A DNA stretch of 41,764 nucleotides. Source: Cytidiella melzeri (lineage: Eukaryota; Basidiomycota; Agaricomycetes; Polyporales; Irpicaceae). The stretch is from contig JABYQR010000379.1 of assembly GCA_022592445.1 (NCBI GenBank), positions 1 through 41,764 of the forward strand, written 5' to 3'. A model generated the notes under the pieces. That model saw nothing but the letters and a program-made list of their open reading frames with translations. It was not told the DNA's origin and searched no databases. This document shows positions 1 to 12,724 of this stretch, piece after piece. A program made the translations under genes and the position numbers. Position 1 is the first letter of the stretch. Each line of letters opens with the position of its first letter.

Positions 1-970
1 CAAATCAAGAGCAAATGCAGCAAATTAGATGTCACTATAAAAGAAGAACTTGTTGTATTCATCATTGAAGATCTTGATGACAGACGTGGCCAGGTCTTCT
101 GTAATCCCTGTTTGAGTGCAGCTTACAATTGTATAAGTTGTGAATGCAAGACAATCAGGGACTTGGGTGAGCAAGGACTTGAACTTGAATTACCCAAACA
201 TTGACTATATCATTTATTACCATTACATACCAATAAATACCAGTAAATACCAATGCCAATACTATTGAATGACAGGATGTGTGTATCAGAATGTTGCCAA
301 AAGATAGGGCAATCCAATGATGTATAATTTCCACAAATTTGTACTCATACGCAGACTGTAAAAATCAACAAGTGCATTTTGATTGCAACAGTGATCTGAT
401 ACAAGGTTGTAAAGGGCTCATAACAAAGTCAGTGTGATGCCATCAACTGCATTCATTGCTTTGATATTGAGACTGTTGCTGTCTGTATTCGCCCATGGAA
501 TTCCCACACTTTGGGGGACAAAAGGGTCACATCTGAAAAGCATCAATGTGCTGGTGCACTCTAGTTACAGCCATGTTTTATACCACTCACAGAGAGCAGA
601 AGAATAATCAGACACTTACTCCTAGAGTTAGTTGATGCTACAATTTATCCACTGCACTCAAACCTTTCTACCACTCACGCCATTCTCGCAGCAGCAATGA
701 CCCACTCAAAAATGCCTATATGCCTCACATCTGTGGCAAACTCTTACTGGAGAAAATGATAGTAACAAGTATTGTTAGCAGTCATGATGTTCAAGCTTAG
801 GTTTGCATGAAACTCAACATACAGATGCTACACAGAATTCAAGTTGACTGCGGATACACGACGATACAAACACACTAGACAGCTAGGTCAGCAAGCGAAT
901 CAATGTCACTCGCAATCTTGAAACTCACATTTCTGAGCCTTCATTCATTAGCGGCAGACGGGTCGCAGAA
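1..970. other. intergenic, no gene recognised
   Basis: This stretch is AT-richer than the gene regions and has no open frame that joins into a plausible protein on either strand. The only structure I see is an imperfect decamer repeat (CAATAAATAC followed by CAGTAAATAC) at 231-250. The base composition resembles old transposon debris, but I found no inverted ends or coding remnant. The terminal exon of the MFS gene ends at 971. Confidence 0.5.
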
Positions 971-3518
971 TCAGTACAGGTACCTGAAGCCCTTGTTCCT
1001 TTCCACGGCTTCCTCAAATGTCAACCCTTCCAACCGCGCGGCTTCCTCGACGCGCAGACGCTTCGCGGGGGACATCTGCTTTTCTACATGGTCAAGCTTC
1101 TTATTCTCGGCTACAAGCATCCATCGGACAACTAATGACAGGATAAATCAGGGGGGGCTCCTTCATGTGCAGGGAAAAGGTTACTCGTACCGAATGCGAG
1201 TGCAGAGGCCAAAGACAGGGAGGCAATGCCGATGATCATTGACTGGTGATAATCTGGTCCCCATTCGGCTTTCCAAGCGTAGGATCCAATCCTAGTCGTG
1301 TTTCACCGGTTAACAGCCCTTGCAGCGAAGGCAGCGCGACACTCACAGATTCCCTAGGTTACCAAACCCGTTGACAATGCCAATACTGGCGGAGCGTTTC
1401 GCAGGGGGTCGCGGAATGGCGTTTGATACCCACACCAGAGTGAGCGCAAAACCTAGGGGAAAATGCGAGGTTCAAAGCTGTATTGTCCCAAAGGAGTAGA
1501 TCTAGAGTCTGGACTTACCAGAGTATCCAGCCGCCATGAGGAACATTCCGACGTAACGACCTCCAACTGATTGTGTCGAGAGACCGATGATGTATCCAAT
1601 TATGACTGCCCACCACCATCCTGCGATGTGGAAGTAACGCTCTCCAGTACGGTCTGTGGTATATTGTGCCGTCAGAGCAACGCGAGTAAAGGCAACAAAC
1701 AAATGTACCGGCGTGCCAGGCATTTGCACAGCAGACGATGGTGGCAAATATCCATGGAGGTCTATGCAAGGAACATTCATTCTATTTTTGGAAACTTCGA
1801 GATGAATAGGCTTACGCGGCAAGGACTAGGCTAATTGTGGTAGAGAAGCCAAGCGTGGCGGTAAGGCTGTGACACAGTTCGACAATCAATGGGTAGACAT
1901 CAAGCATACGATTGTGTAGGAACTTACGTGGGGAAAAAGTTCACGAAGCTTAGGCCTAGCAATTGAGCACATGTCATTACTGCAAAGATGTAGACCTTTG
2001 GGTCCCTCAGCGATTGCTTCAAGCCAGTGAACGCCCTACATCAATGTTATACATCTTGACAATCCGGGACGACAATCAAAAGGTACTGACGAGTCCTCTT
2101 TAGAGTCTTCGTCTGCTTCTCCGGCATCTTCGGCAAGTCGCACTTGGGCGAGGCGACGTTGAGCGGGTGAAAGCCACCGGGTGTTGTGTGGCTTGGAGAA
2201 GATGTGTTAAGATGTCAGGACGGGAGGAAAGGCCACAGTGCAACGCACGTAATCTGGGAGAGCCCAACTGAATGCAAATTGTGAATAAAGTGACGTCTTA
2301 ACCAGTCGAGGACTTACAGCGCGAAAATCCCGACGCAAACGGTTATTGCTCCCTAGCAATGACGTCCATCAGTGTCAAGTCACACCGAGTAGCAGTTGCA
2401 ACATACTTCAATGTAAAACAGCCTGAACAGAGTTAGGAAGGGCGGATTCAGGCAATGAAATCGAAGCTTACCACCGCCATGCGCGGATGCCCATCTTGCC
2501 TTCCATGTTTGACAATATACCTGCGGCCATCAGCTATGCAGCGATATCAACGAAGGAATTAGCATGGAAGGCAGGGCTGAGTGGCGAGTAGACTGACGCT
2601 GCCGAATGCGTTAGATATCAGAAGGCCTCCGTATAGAATGGCGGAGCGGAATGCGAGTTCCTTCAGTAGCCGATCAGCGAGATACACACGGTAGGCTAAT
2701 TATACGCACCTTCCGCGTGTACCAGCGTGAGAGGAGGTAGATTGCTCCGGGATAAAAGGCCGCCTTATAAAAGCTATTAGCTCCTGGCCATATATATGCA
2801 GACACCAAGGCAGAAAACCTACCTCAGGAACGCCAACGAAGATTCTAGCCGCTAGTATACCAGCATAATTCTTGGTCACCTACAAATGATCGATGTGAGA
2901 GCTGCTCTGCTATGACACCCTTGACCGCGTACTCCTGTCAAAGCGCTCGTCATTCCCCACAAACAAACGCATATAGGTATATACAGCGAGGGCCTACCAA
3001 GAGCTCAGCTTCGACACGCACGGAAACACGTTCAACGGGTACTTACCGAGATATACGGTTCAAGATCATATTGGAAGGAATCTGAGCGGGCACGTAGGAA
3101 GCATAAAGCACCGCCAGCACTGTCGAGTACTGAATATCTGGACAAGGAATCAGCAAGCGCGCCTTTGCGCGAAGAAAACTCTCACCTGTTAGGCCGAGAT
3201 CTTGCTCCAAGCCTTTCAGTCGCGCAGCCGATACAGCCGTTCGCTACGCATCTCAGGTGAGATATGTTTTTCATCAGGAGCTGATTGTGCGTTGCTTACG
3301 TCAATGTAGTTCAGGATGAAGATTAGAACGATGGTGGGCAAGAGTCGCAAATCGAGTGTCCTGACGAGACACTTTTCTGCAGATGGCCGCGCATGAGCGG
3401 CGAGTAGCTCAGTATCTGTCCCTGCAATTGCAACGTCCTGAGATCCTTTCTCGACATGTTCGATGGAGGAGTCGTCCTTGCGCTCGATCTTGTCCATCGA
3501 GCCCGGCCTTGAGGTCAT
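971..3518 (-). CDS. MFS transporter, anion:cation symporter (allantoate/nicotinate permease-like)
   Basis: A plasma-membrane importer of the Dal5/Tna1 type, which moves small organic anions such as allantoate, nicotinate or related vitamins with protons. The substrate cannot be told from sequence. I could join 19 exons in phase into about 516 residues. Family landmarks appear in order: the first helix with ILNYIDRTAVSAARLKGLEQ (about 67-86), then QYSTVLAVLYASYVPAQIPSN, the GVPEAAFYPGAIYLLSRWYTR loop (about 159-179), the central loop ALPDYPHNTRWLSPAQR, and the late NAIPRPPAKRSASIGIVNGFG motif. The tail ends FRYLY, also usual for the family. The ATG at 3518 precedes a hydrophilic N-terminus. 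A TATA-like GTATAAG lies about 55 bp upstream (3569-3575, minus). Nothing is broken, so it is probably functional. Confidence 0.92.
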
Positions 3519-4696
3519 GGCGGTGGTAAGAGGGCCTGAGGTGAAAACCCGTCCGAAACTGTCTGCGTCTTATACTGTCCAGCTCCGTGGGTTAGGTTTC
3601 GCAGTCTATGACGGCCAACGCGAAGTGCATCGGAAGTTCCACGGCTGACACTCGTGACCGTCCGCTGCCCCACGAGAGCGCCATCTGCAGATGAGAACGA
3701 TATGCGTGGGGACCAGATGGCTGATGGGAAGAGAAAAGAAGAGTTGTTCGAAGTTGGTTTTGTTTGCGGGATGTATGGATTTTCCGGCGGTTTGTACAAC
3801 TGAAGAGACATTGCAGAGGCTCCAGTCACGAGGTGGAACATCGCAGGCGAGATGCCAGGCTCGAGCGACCATAAGACGGCTGTCTCTTTCCAGCAAAAAT
3901 ATCTGGGAGCTGAAAACTTGAAAGCCAGAGGTCAGATCAGCATTGATACAATATAGACACATTCCAGGGGCGAAACAGACTTACTCATACGGTGTGGCAA
4001 GCTTGAAGTCGACAAGTTCCAGTTTCATTCATCATCATAGGACGCCATGTAAGAGCCCATTTCGGAGTTACCCGTCCTTACTGGCCATCCAGACTGCGAA
4101 TACTACATAGAACTTTCACATTGAATCCAATTCATATCTACAATTCTGGTATATGTACGACAAACCTAAGTATAGAGGAGAAGAGACGACAGATAATGCA
4201 TGCGACGTTCACAACAAACATTGGAACATCCAAAAGATAACAGATGAGCACAAAGCATGGAAAGTGGCACAGGGACGAAGTGCACGATTGCACAACGACG
4301 CGGCCATTGGTGCTAAAACAACATGCCAACAATGGTCGAAAAATTGCACATAACTAGAGCAAGAGAAGAAAGACGAGAGAGAGGAAAGGAGGTTATGGCT
4401 ACGGTAGGACAGTAAACGTAAGAAAACGGAGCGAAGACATGAACAGATGATACAAGATAAAGATATGTAGGTCGGTAGGTTGTGATGGTAGTGCTGGTTG
4501 TCGGAAGTTCTAGAATCGTGTGTGCGTGGGATGTGATGCGATATGGAGAGACGAATGCGGCGATGATAGGTGAGATGGATATAGATGGTAGCGACGAGTG
4601 AACAGGTATGGTGGCGAAGATGGGGTATGTGGGACCATTCTCTAGAGCACTGCGAGGATTGATTGCAACACGAGACCCGAATGTGAAGTGGACAAT
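3519..4696. other. intergenic between MFS promoter and Cdh1 3' end
   Basis: Upstream region of the MFS gene and 3' flank of the Cdh1 gene, both on the minus strand. Short frames on both strands here show no conserved motif, no consistent splice structure and no hydrophobic pattern. I see no gene. Confidence 0.5.
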
Positions 4697-6449
4697 CTAC
4701 CGAATGAGGCGACCATAATCCAAACGGCTCTCCCGTGTTTCACGCCGATCTTGCTTGGGGAAGGCGTTCCAGAAACGGAGAGTCTCGTCTCCCGCGCCAG
4801 TGACAATGGTTTCACCGTCTGGGCTCATGGCCAAGTATAGCACACGGTGTGTGTGGCCAGTCAATGAAGCGACCATGTCCAATGAGGGGTATTTCCAGAT
4901 GCAAATCTGGTTCTGTGCAGTGGTGGAAGAGAATCCGTGGCTCGACACTAGCTCATGCGATGTGAGCGACCAGGTCAAGTTACAAACCTTTGTCAAAAAT
5001 GAGGATTTGCTTCAGAGCGGTCAGAACATTGGGTCTTACCTGACTCCCGGTGTCCAGCTGGTTCAACAACGAGCCATTCTGGGTGTTCCAAAAGCGGATA
5101 TGCTTGTCGGCTGTGCCTCCTCCCGTAGCCAAAACCCCTGAAACATGAGGATCCCATGCTAAGGCTTTCACTGCTGCGGTATGTTCGTGGAATTTCCATA
5201 TAGGAACGTCAATTTCATCATTGCCACTCGTCGCTCGCCTGCCTCCTGCTCTTTTTGACCCACGCAAATCCCATATGCAAACTTTGTTGTCATTTCCGCC
5301 GCTGGCCAACGTAGCTGACTGTACGCCAGACTCGGCATTCCAGCGCAATCCACATACTTCTTGCTTATGGGCTGCCGATTTCATGAAGGGCTTTTGGTCC
5401 ATTTCACGAACGTCGCGATGGTAAATCATTCGATCTCGCGAGCCAGAAGTTAGTACATGACCATTCCAGGAGAGTGCACCGATGCGATTGGTGTGAGCTT
5501 GGGAGTATGTTCGTAGCCGCTGCAAGGTGTGTGCATCGTAGATGTACATTCTTCCTGACAAGGTCCCAATAGCCAAAGTAGAGCCCTATGAGACCATTAG
5601 TATTCCTGATGTCATTCAATACAATGTGTTGCGCACCTTCTGCACCCATGCTACCGAGCTGACCGTGTCCGCCGAGTCAGAAAGGTCACATAGCTTCGAT
5701 ACCGCAGCTGTATGCGCTGTCCACAGATAGACACATGACCCTAACCCTACTGAGAGGACATTCGTGCTCGCCCAGTCGACCAAGTTCAGATAGAAATCGT
5801 CCGCAAGTTCTGGAGCGTCCAATACACGATACGGCGTCTTGCAGACGCTCCGTAACTTTCTCCTCGGACTCTCGAGCAGCTGTCGACTTTCTTGCCGCAC
5901 CGGACTCATGGAATAAGCTTCATCGTTCGGTGTGTCCATTCGACGATCTGGCGTGGCAGGATTCGACCTAGAAGGCGTATTGAAGTTGAAGAGACGTTTT
6001 CTTGTCGGCGTTGATGGCGGTACGGATCCAGCAGGTTGACGAACTGGAGATGAGGCGCGTACAGGACTTGAAGGGGCAACCTCCGTGTGTAGGATAGATG
6101 CAAATATCGAGTTGGCCTGCTCTTTGAGGGCGTCAGACTCAGTAGGGATGAGCCTCTTCGCAGATGTTGAAGGGGACATGTCTCCTAGCAAATGGAACGA
6201 GGTGCGCAAGTCCCCTAAGTCCCTCGACGGCACGAACCGATCGCCATAATCTTTCGCGGCTACAGTGGTGTCCGTGGCGCCACTCTCGCTTGTGCCAGGA
6301 AATGAGTCGAGTGAGGGCGTTGACGGCGCGCAGACACCGAAGACGAGATTGGGTCGTGATCGGCTACGTTTTGGAGAGTTATCTTCACTATCCTGTGTTT
6401 TCGCAGCGCGAAGCCGTTTCGCGAAGGGAGTGCTGCTAAAGCTGGCCAT
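4697..6449 (-). CDS. CDH1: APC/C activator Cdh1 (Fizzy-related WD40 protein)
   Basis: Substrate-recognition co-activator of the anaphase-promoting complex, acting from late mitosis through G1 in the nucleus. Three exons (6449-5637, 5585-5040, 4987-4697) join in phase to 549 residues, usual for fungal Cdh1. Visible features: a C-box DRFVPSR at residues 70-76 that docks on the APC/C; a serine/proline-rich N-terminus with many SP/TP sites, as expected for CDK control; the Fizzy-family entry to the propeller ([20 protein letters not shown]); seven WD40 blades including [31 protein letters not shown] and [15 protein letters not shown]; and a C-terminal Leu-Ile-Arg, the IR tail that binds TPR subunits. 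The start chosen is the first ATG; the frame is open upstream but only with a GTG. C-box and tail point to Cdh1 over Cdc20. Confidence 0.95.
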
Positions 6450-7374
6450 GGTTCTTCTTGTTGGTTGAGGTGGAGAAGCAGGGAAAAGAGGGTGCACGGT
6501 TGGTAGACAGCGTGAAAGAGCAGAGTCAGTCAGAGCCTAGCAAATAAGAATGTCGTGAAGCACAGAGTAGGTTGCGTGGCCACAGCCAGCGATATGGGAG
6601 AAGTCAAGTCGCGTACAACATCGCGATGTGGCTGACCCTGCGCGACGCGTCTCGTTTGAAACTCAGCCGGTGCCCGATGAGGAAGCTCCCGCGGCATCTT
6701 AAAACTCAGCTATACTTTCCGCCTCGCACAAGCGAACGCACCCAGCCAGGCATCAAACTCAACACTTTGCATGCAAGTGAACGTTACATTCTTCAGAATC
6801 TCCCATAATGAGCATCAGCTGTGCCTTTTCAGAGAACTCCCTGAATCTGCTTTGGCATGGTCGAATACGCGGCTCCCCCTGGGTGGCGGTGGCTCCAATC
6901 AAGGTGAGAGGGCGTACACCATCCATTTTCCTTCGGTATTTGATGAAATCCTCCCTCTTGGTGTTCACTTTGGGGTATAGTGGCGAGAGGAATGTCTGTT
7001 GGCCACAACTGCGTACTAGGACTCAGTGTTGCACAGCGTCAATCCGATACTCAGACCCTCTTTCCCGGTGTTGAACAGATACGAAAGCTCCGTGAATGGT
7101 CTCTTTGATTGATGGGTTAGCCCACGCGTGACGCCACTGAGTCGTGAGTTCTTACATCTGTCTCTGCACAGTGTCCAGTGTTCTGAATCTTCTGATGCTC
7201 CGTATTTGATCATACATCTCGCAACTTCTCGCTACTGGCATACGAATATCCATTCCTTTCTACTTGAATATGTTGCTTCGAACTGTTATCAAGACGGCAG
7301 ACGGCTGCATCGGCACTCATAAAAGCTGCAATTATCGTGACACAGTCCACATCGTTTCCTTCCAGCTTTCTCTC
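6450..7374. other. divergent intergenic region, no gene seen
   Basis: This 925-bp region separates the divergent Cdh1 and 705-residue membrane protein genes, so it should hold both promoters. Overlapping frames near 6570-7320 have no common splice pattern and no recognisable motif. Confidence 0.5.
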
Positions 7375-9763
7375 ATGAGCCACTCCTCAAAGGAGGCTCC
7401 CTCTGTGGTAGAGATCAGCTCTCTGCCTCACAATGCCAGCATTACCGAACACTCAGTAAGTGATGCTGACCAGCTGTTTTTCCTGCAGTACAATGGTGCT
7501 GACACGCTGCGGGCATAGTCACTCTGGTCTGCTGCAGAGCCTAGGTTCGCGTTGGGACAACCGCTCGATGCGGGTGCCGATGTAGATCAGGTAAGCTGCC
7601 TTTTGAGCAACCCATCTACTGGACTCTCTTGTAGTTCTCATGACACACTTGATCAGTGTCTTCGTTACCGAGACAACGCTGTTCGCTCCACTGCGATCAC
7701 TAAAGGCAGCCTTCTCCTACCTGGCATTATTGTATGGTCCCTTTCAGTGCTCCCCGCCCTGATGGGTGTATTGTTTTATATTTCATTGGGGTTCAACGCC
7801 AATCATGGCGTATTCTACCCGAACGGCACCTTCGTCCGTCCCATAGAAGAAGGCGTGAGGTTTGGTGGAGAAAACTCATTCTTGACGACGCACTTCTCGC
7901 CCCTGTTACTTTCCTCTATTTCAAGTTCTCTGATGTAAGTTTACCCGTTTCGTAGCGTCCCAGCGCGAGTGCTAATTCCATCTGACTTTCAGAGGAATGC
8001 TGTCTCCAGCTGTCATGGGCCTCGTCGGATACCATCTAGCTTCATTATGGCTGCGCTCTTCGGAAGAGCAAACAACCCCTACCCCTACCCCTATGCAGTA
8101 CTATCACACTCTGGATCTAGTCGCGAATGCTTCCCTCATGGCCTTTGTGCGTTCCATAGTGTACATCGTCAAGAACGGATGGTCGCGCTGGAGATCTGTC
8201 CGCCGAATCCACGCAAGGCTGTCTAACATCCTCTTGATAGCCAGCGCTACAATGGCCACAGTCTTGACCCTAGCTTGGGCTATCCGAGTCATCGATGTGG
8301 TCTTGCACTCCCAGATCACGTCCACAATCGTTACCATCATTCACGATTCCCCAACATCATATGCTGCAAATGCGGTTATCCGAGCCGACTGCGAGAACTC
8401 TACCGTAAACGCATGTGGGGTGATTAACCGGACCAACGAGGCAAGTCTTGGGGGTCTTAACCAGTCGGCCGTCTTCCGAATCTACCAGCACGGCGTAGAA
8501 GACCCCAACCGACAGCAGAGCATCGCCTTCATCGGTCCCGTCGATCCACCCCTCAATCTTATGTTCGAAGCACACACGCTTGTCACAGCTACACACTGCG
8601 ATGTATACCATCCCGAATGCTATGTTGAGGACGAGACGCCCCTAGTCTGCGCTCCTGCACTATCCAACAATCTTTCGGCTGTACCGCCACTGGACGACTG
8701 GAACAGCCTTCCGTGGACTCAGGGTTTCAATGTCACGCTGTGGGGGATGCGCCTTCAAACATTTTTGACAGTCAAGGGTAGCTTGACTGAGCCTGGAGAG
8801 ACCCCGTCAGATGGCTTGAGCAGTGGCAGCAATGTCAATCCGTTCACGACCGTATCGTTCGGGTGCTTTCCAGACTACTCGGATATACCGTACAGCGACG
8901 CAAACATGAGCTTCAGAACGCCGTTCATCAACTGGTGGACATGTGAGTACAGTCAATGCATGATTCAATAGTTATCTCACACTGAATATGTGCATTACTC
9001 TATAGACGGCGCTGGAATTCCTAACAAGCCGTTCCAGCTGTGCTCCATTTCCATCTGCAACACGACAGTCTACAACGCGAAGTACACGCTATCGAACGGT
9101 ATTTTCGCGCTTGACAACAGCTCATTCGAGCTCGCCAATGCATCCGCAGCTGTCGCTGCTTCAGGAGCAGCAATGTACCTTGGAAAAAATGACACATTAT
9201 ACTACCAATGGGGCCCACGACTCATCGATGACCAGATGCAAATCGATCTCTCCGCCGCAGGGAACACATACGGCAACGACACGACGCAGTTCAGCGCTGC
9301 GTGGGCGCAGGCATTCTCCAATAGGTACCTGGGCTGGACAGTGGGAGTGGTTCAACTCGCAGATCAACCAGCTAGAGTGTCCAATCCGCAGCTCGCCCTC
9401 TCCATACCGGTTACGATGTCATATGCGTTCGTTGCCCTGCATCTTTTGTACGCTGCCGGGATTTTCGTACTCGGGATTTCGTGCCTGCTCGTTGCGAGCG
9501 GCAGTTCCCGAGCAGGCGACATCCAAGCAGTACATCAGCGACTTACTGATACCTCTGCACTTGTTCACGAGCTTACTTTGCGATCCATAGCTGCTGAGAA
9601 TGGTGATACAATAATACCGCGGTCTGATAACGGTTGCGGCGGATCGCCTAACCATCGGGAGGTTGAGGGAGAGGATACCAAGTACCTGGATAGCGATATT
9701 CGTTTGTGGTTGAGGAGAAGAGCTAATGGAAAGTTAGGCTTGAGCTTTGAAAGGGGCACCTAA
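7375..9763 (+). CDS. fungal membrane protein with large glycosylatable ectodomain
   Basis: Function not recognised. Five exons (7375-7455, 7540-7590, 7657-7934, 7993-8942, 9006-9763) keep phase and give 705 residues. The N-terminal tail is short and cytosolic-like. Hydrophobic helices follow at about 61-88 (LLPGIIVWSLSVLPALMGVL), 118-150 and 200-225 (NILLIASATMATVLTLAWAI). Then comes an extracellular or lumenal region of about 370 residues, rich in N-x-S/T sequons (for example NST, NRT, NQS, NNL followed by S, NVT, NDT) and paired cysteines. A last helix lies near 600-635 (VALHLLYAAGIFVLGISCLL), with a charged cytosolic tail of about 75 residues. This topology is common among uncharacterised basidiomycete surface proteins. 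The first two junctions are the least certain part; an in-frame stop rules out the simplest acceptor at 7487. Confidence 0.8.
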
Positions 9764-10143
9764 AACAAATTATATATGCCTGTTGTTGTATATCACGAAG
9801 AATTGAATCTTTCTGTCGTTCGCATTATCGATGCTGATATATGGTCCATTTGCAAACACCACGCCGACATCGAGTACTCAGTTCAGTAGGTACCTTGAGT
9901 TCGCAGCTCTTCAATTTCTCGATTTCAAGGTACTATCCACATCCAATCATTGGATTATCAAAGCATGAGAAGTAATGAGTGTGTAATTCACGTCTCCTGG
10001 GTCCTGGCCCCGGCTTATCACCTCAAGGCTGCTCTAACTAACAACGCAATGCAGGATAATCCCGCGTGGAACGACGACAACTTCAATACACTCCGCTACG
10101 GCATGAAGTCTAGATGTACATAGTCATATACGTTGAAGCATAA
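9764..10143. other. intergenic between convergent genes
   Basis: A 380-bp gap between the ends of two convergent genes. It presumably holds their 3' untranslated regions. No open frame or repeat of note. Confidence 0.5.
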
Positions 10144-11153
10144 TTACAAAGACATAGCTTCACCCATCATCTTCCACAACGCTTGGCATGCATCATCGAG
10201 GTAGAACTCGTATTGCATACTGAAGAGGTCCATGCAGTACGTGGCGACGAAGCAGCCTCCAATGAACATGAGAGCCGAGAGACATCCCTTTATCCGTCTG
10301 GCAAGGGATGTATCGCATGCGATCCGCAAGTATAGTACTATATTGCGTCTGCTCTGCTGAACAGCACGGCGAATAGAGCGAGCAACAATTCGGCCTGCCG
10401 AAGGTTGTTCTGAAATGGTCATTCAACTTGTTAGCCATAAATGCTAAGTGCTACACCGACTTGAGCGTACCTATGACGCGAAGCCAGTATTGATTGTCAG
10501 TAAGAAGTCGCACGGCCACGCCGGAAAGCTTGTTGGGATTGTCTGCTGATGGTGGGAAGAACTGCAAGCGGGTTGAATCAACGACCTAGGGGTAGCTTGT
10601 TGAGTGAGTGAGATACGAGAGCCGCAAAGTGATACTCACGTTGCAGTTCTGCAAGCTCCATTCACGCTGGATGATCCTGAGGTCCAGTTCACCGCGTGGC
10701 CCCAGCGGTACATCGACAGAGAGGTTCGAGTCCCGATAGAGACTTTCCATGTCGCGATATAACTTGACGCGTACGCTTCTACAATCCGTAATCAGCATCT
10801 CACCGCAAACGAATAGCATTCAAGGAGACTGACCCAGCTGCAACGGGTGGCTGATCAGTGTAGGGTTCATATATGACGCCTTTGCTAGTCTCAATGGGGA
10901 CCAAAACGGTATTCCAACGCCGTTGACGCATGCGAGCTCTCTGCGCATATTCTTCCGGAGTAGGTGAGAAGACGTGGGGAAGGTTGACAGCCACATCGCG
11001 AATCAATGGTAGTCGAGCTCGCGCATCATGATACCCAGCGGTGAGGTGTGTCTTGAGGGTACCCCAGAGAGAGATTGTGGCGAGCCAAGCCGCTTTAGCG
11101 GCCCCTGAGTAAATGGAAAGGGAGTAGGCGATGGATGTCAAGGCGTAGTCCAT
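10144..11153 (-). CDS. 279-residue putative membrane protein, function unknown
   Basis: Not recognised. Four exons (11153-10834, 10778-10640, 10585-10471, 10409-10144) join in phase to 279 residues. The N-terminus is weakly hydrophobic (YSLSIYSGAAKAAWLATISL, about 9-28). A basic stretch RARMRQRRW (about 73-81) precedes a mixed, probably beta-rich middle (VRVKLYRDMESL, ELDLRIIQREWSLQNC). A clear helix lies near 226-246 (CLSALMFIGGCFVATYCMD), followed by a short acidic tail. The arrangement of a membrane anchor around a folded middle resembles ER or organelle membrane proteins, but that is inference. It is divergent from the GLEBS-repeat gene with 480 bp between start codons, so the two may share a promoter region. 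Confidence 0.75.
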
Positions 11154-11633
11154 ATGTGCGACTCAAAGAGGAGCTGGGTTTCGATGTGAGGGTGAATATT
11201 GGAACTCGCAACTCGAAGAGCTCCTACTCATAAATCCTCGACGTAGAGAGAACATCAAGCCAGAAGGCTCCGCAGGGACAGCTGGAAACAAGGTTGCCAA
11301 GTGAACATTGTGTGTCGCACTACGAGAATTTCTGAAGTACAAGGATGCCAGAACGTACGGCGTTCGTCTGTTGTTGACTATAGAAAAGGACGCAATGAGG
11401 CGACAACCGCTGTCAGTAAAGCCTTGAAATAGCCATCCACCACAGTGGTGATATCGTGGCCAAGGGGAGGAACTGAGGTTGCGTCGATGGCCCATGGTGG
11501 TTACAGCAGAAACACGAACAGTCGTTAGCGCCGCGGTCACCTGCTCAAGTTTGTCTCGTTTACAATAACATTGACCTTTCTCTCTGACCACCATCTTACC
11601 TAGTTGTTCTCGCAACCCATTTCATGTTGTACC

Positions 11634-12511
11634 ATGGAGTCAAACCGACGCGAGATTTTCATGAACGTACCCGCTGGGCGCGGTCAGACGGAGCAGAGTT
11701 TTGAGGTGCATGGTAACGTCGTCTTCGGCCAGTCAAGCTCTACTAGAATTAACCATCTCGTATCACAGGAACTACGCATAGCTGACTACATCAAGGCATA
11801 CACGACCACCGGGAAACCACCACAGCCTTGTCCTCCCCTACCCTTGCATCCAACTGACCGTCTACGCGCGGGTCTACCACCCCTTTTCCAACCGTATGTT
11901 GAAGTAGGAGGGCAACCATCAACAGAAGATCCTACAGTCCTGAGTTTGCACATAATTGCCTCAACTTCCACGGGACCTTCTCCTCAAGACTTGAACGCAC
12001 TGCCAGACGTGCAAATCTTCGCACCTGCATCGGACGTGAGTGAGTCAGGGCAAACTGTTTACGTTCAGAGCATCGTCGCCCAGCATACGTTCAGTGGTTT
12101 CTCGTTCGAGGTAACACCGCACAATCTATTGCTTCAGACTGAGTCGTTTCAACTGACATAAATCAGGAGCTACGGTACCAAGCGTATCGCACAGGCAAGA
12201 AACATGTACCAGAAGCTATAATCAGTCAGTGTGGTTTCATTGTCCTTGCTCGCCCCTCTTATCTGGCCTCTAGCTTCACCAGCTTCTGTGTCAACGCTTA
12301 TGATCGCTCCAGCTGCATCGAATGGACCCTCTGACCAATTCCAAAGCATAACATGTACCCCACCATATCAAAAGCATAGTTTCGAGGTGAGCTCGGTGCG
12401 CCGCGCGACGTGATTATATCTCAAAAATGCATACAGGAGCTGTGTCTGGCATACCGGCGAACAGGACGAGAAATGACTTCAGAGCAGATCATACAGTCGC
12501 GGGTTGTATAA
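11634..12511 (+). CDS. small protein with three GLEBS-like motifs
   Basis: Four exons (11634-12110, 12167-12224, 12274-12386, 12437-12511) join in phase to 240 residues. Three related segments are visible: SQELRIADYIKAYTTTGK in exon 1, FSFEELRYQAYRTGKKHVPE across exons 1-2, and SITCTPPYQKHSFEELCLAY continuing RRTGRE across exons 3-4. They resemble the GLEBS motif of Nup98/Nup116, which has an aromatic/Ser-(L/F)-E-E-L-R-x-x-D-Y-x-x-x-R-K core and binds the propeller protein Rae1/Gle2 during mRNA export. A VFGQSSS segment near residue 30 echoes nucleoporin FG sequence, but there is no FG-repeat domain and no autoproteolytic domain, so this is not Nup98 itself. A Rae1/Gle2-binding protein is the best guess; it is inferred from motif likeness only. 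Confidence 0.7.
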
Positions 12512-12724
12512 GTTTGGACCGACTGGCGGCGCAGGTAGATTTTTTTGGGTATTTTATTGGACATCTGTATACCATATGTATGTTTCGCTGTTACGAGTCT
12601 GTGAAGTTCTGGCGAAGACTGACTGTTATTCGATATATCAGGTGTTTATAATGATACAATTTCTACAGCTTCAATGACCAGCATTGAAGGAAGTCTAGCA
12701 GTGTATGATGGTCGGCAACAAAGA

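Noticed and set aside
5616..6497. Longer start for Cdh1 at 6497
   Set aside because: The codon is GTG; the first ATG in frame is 6449 and gives the expected N-terminus.
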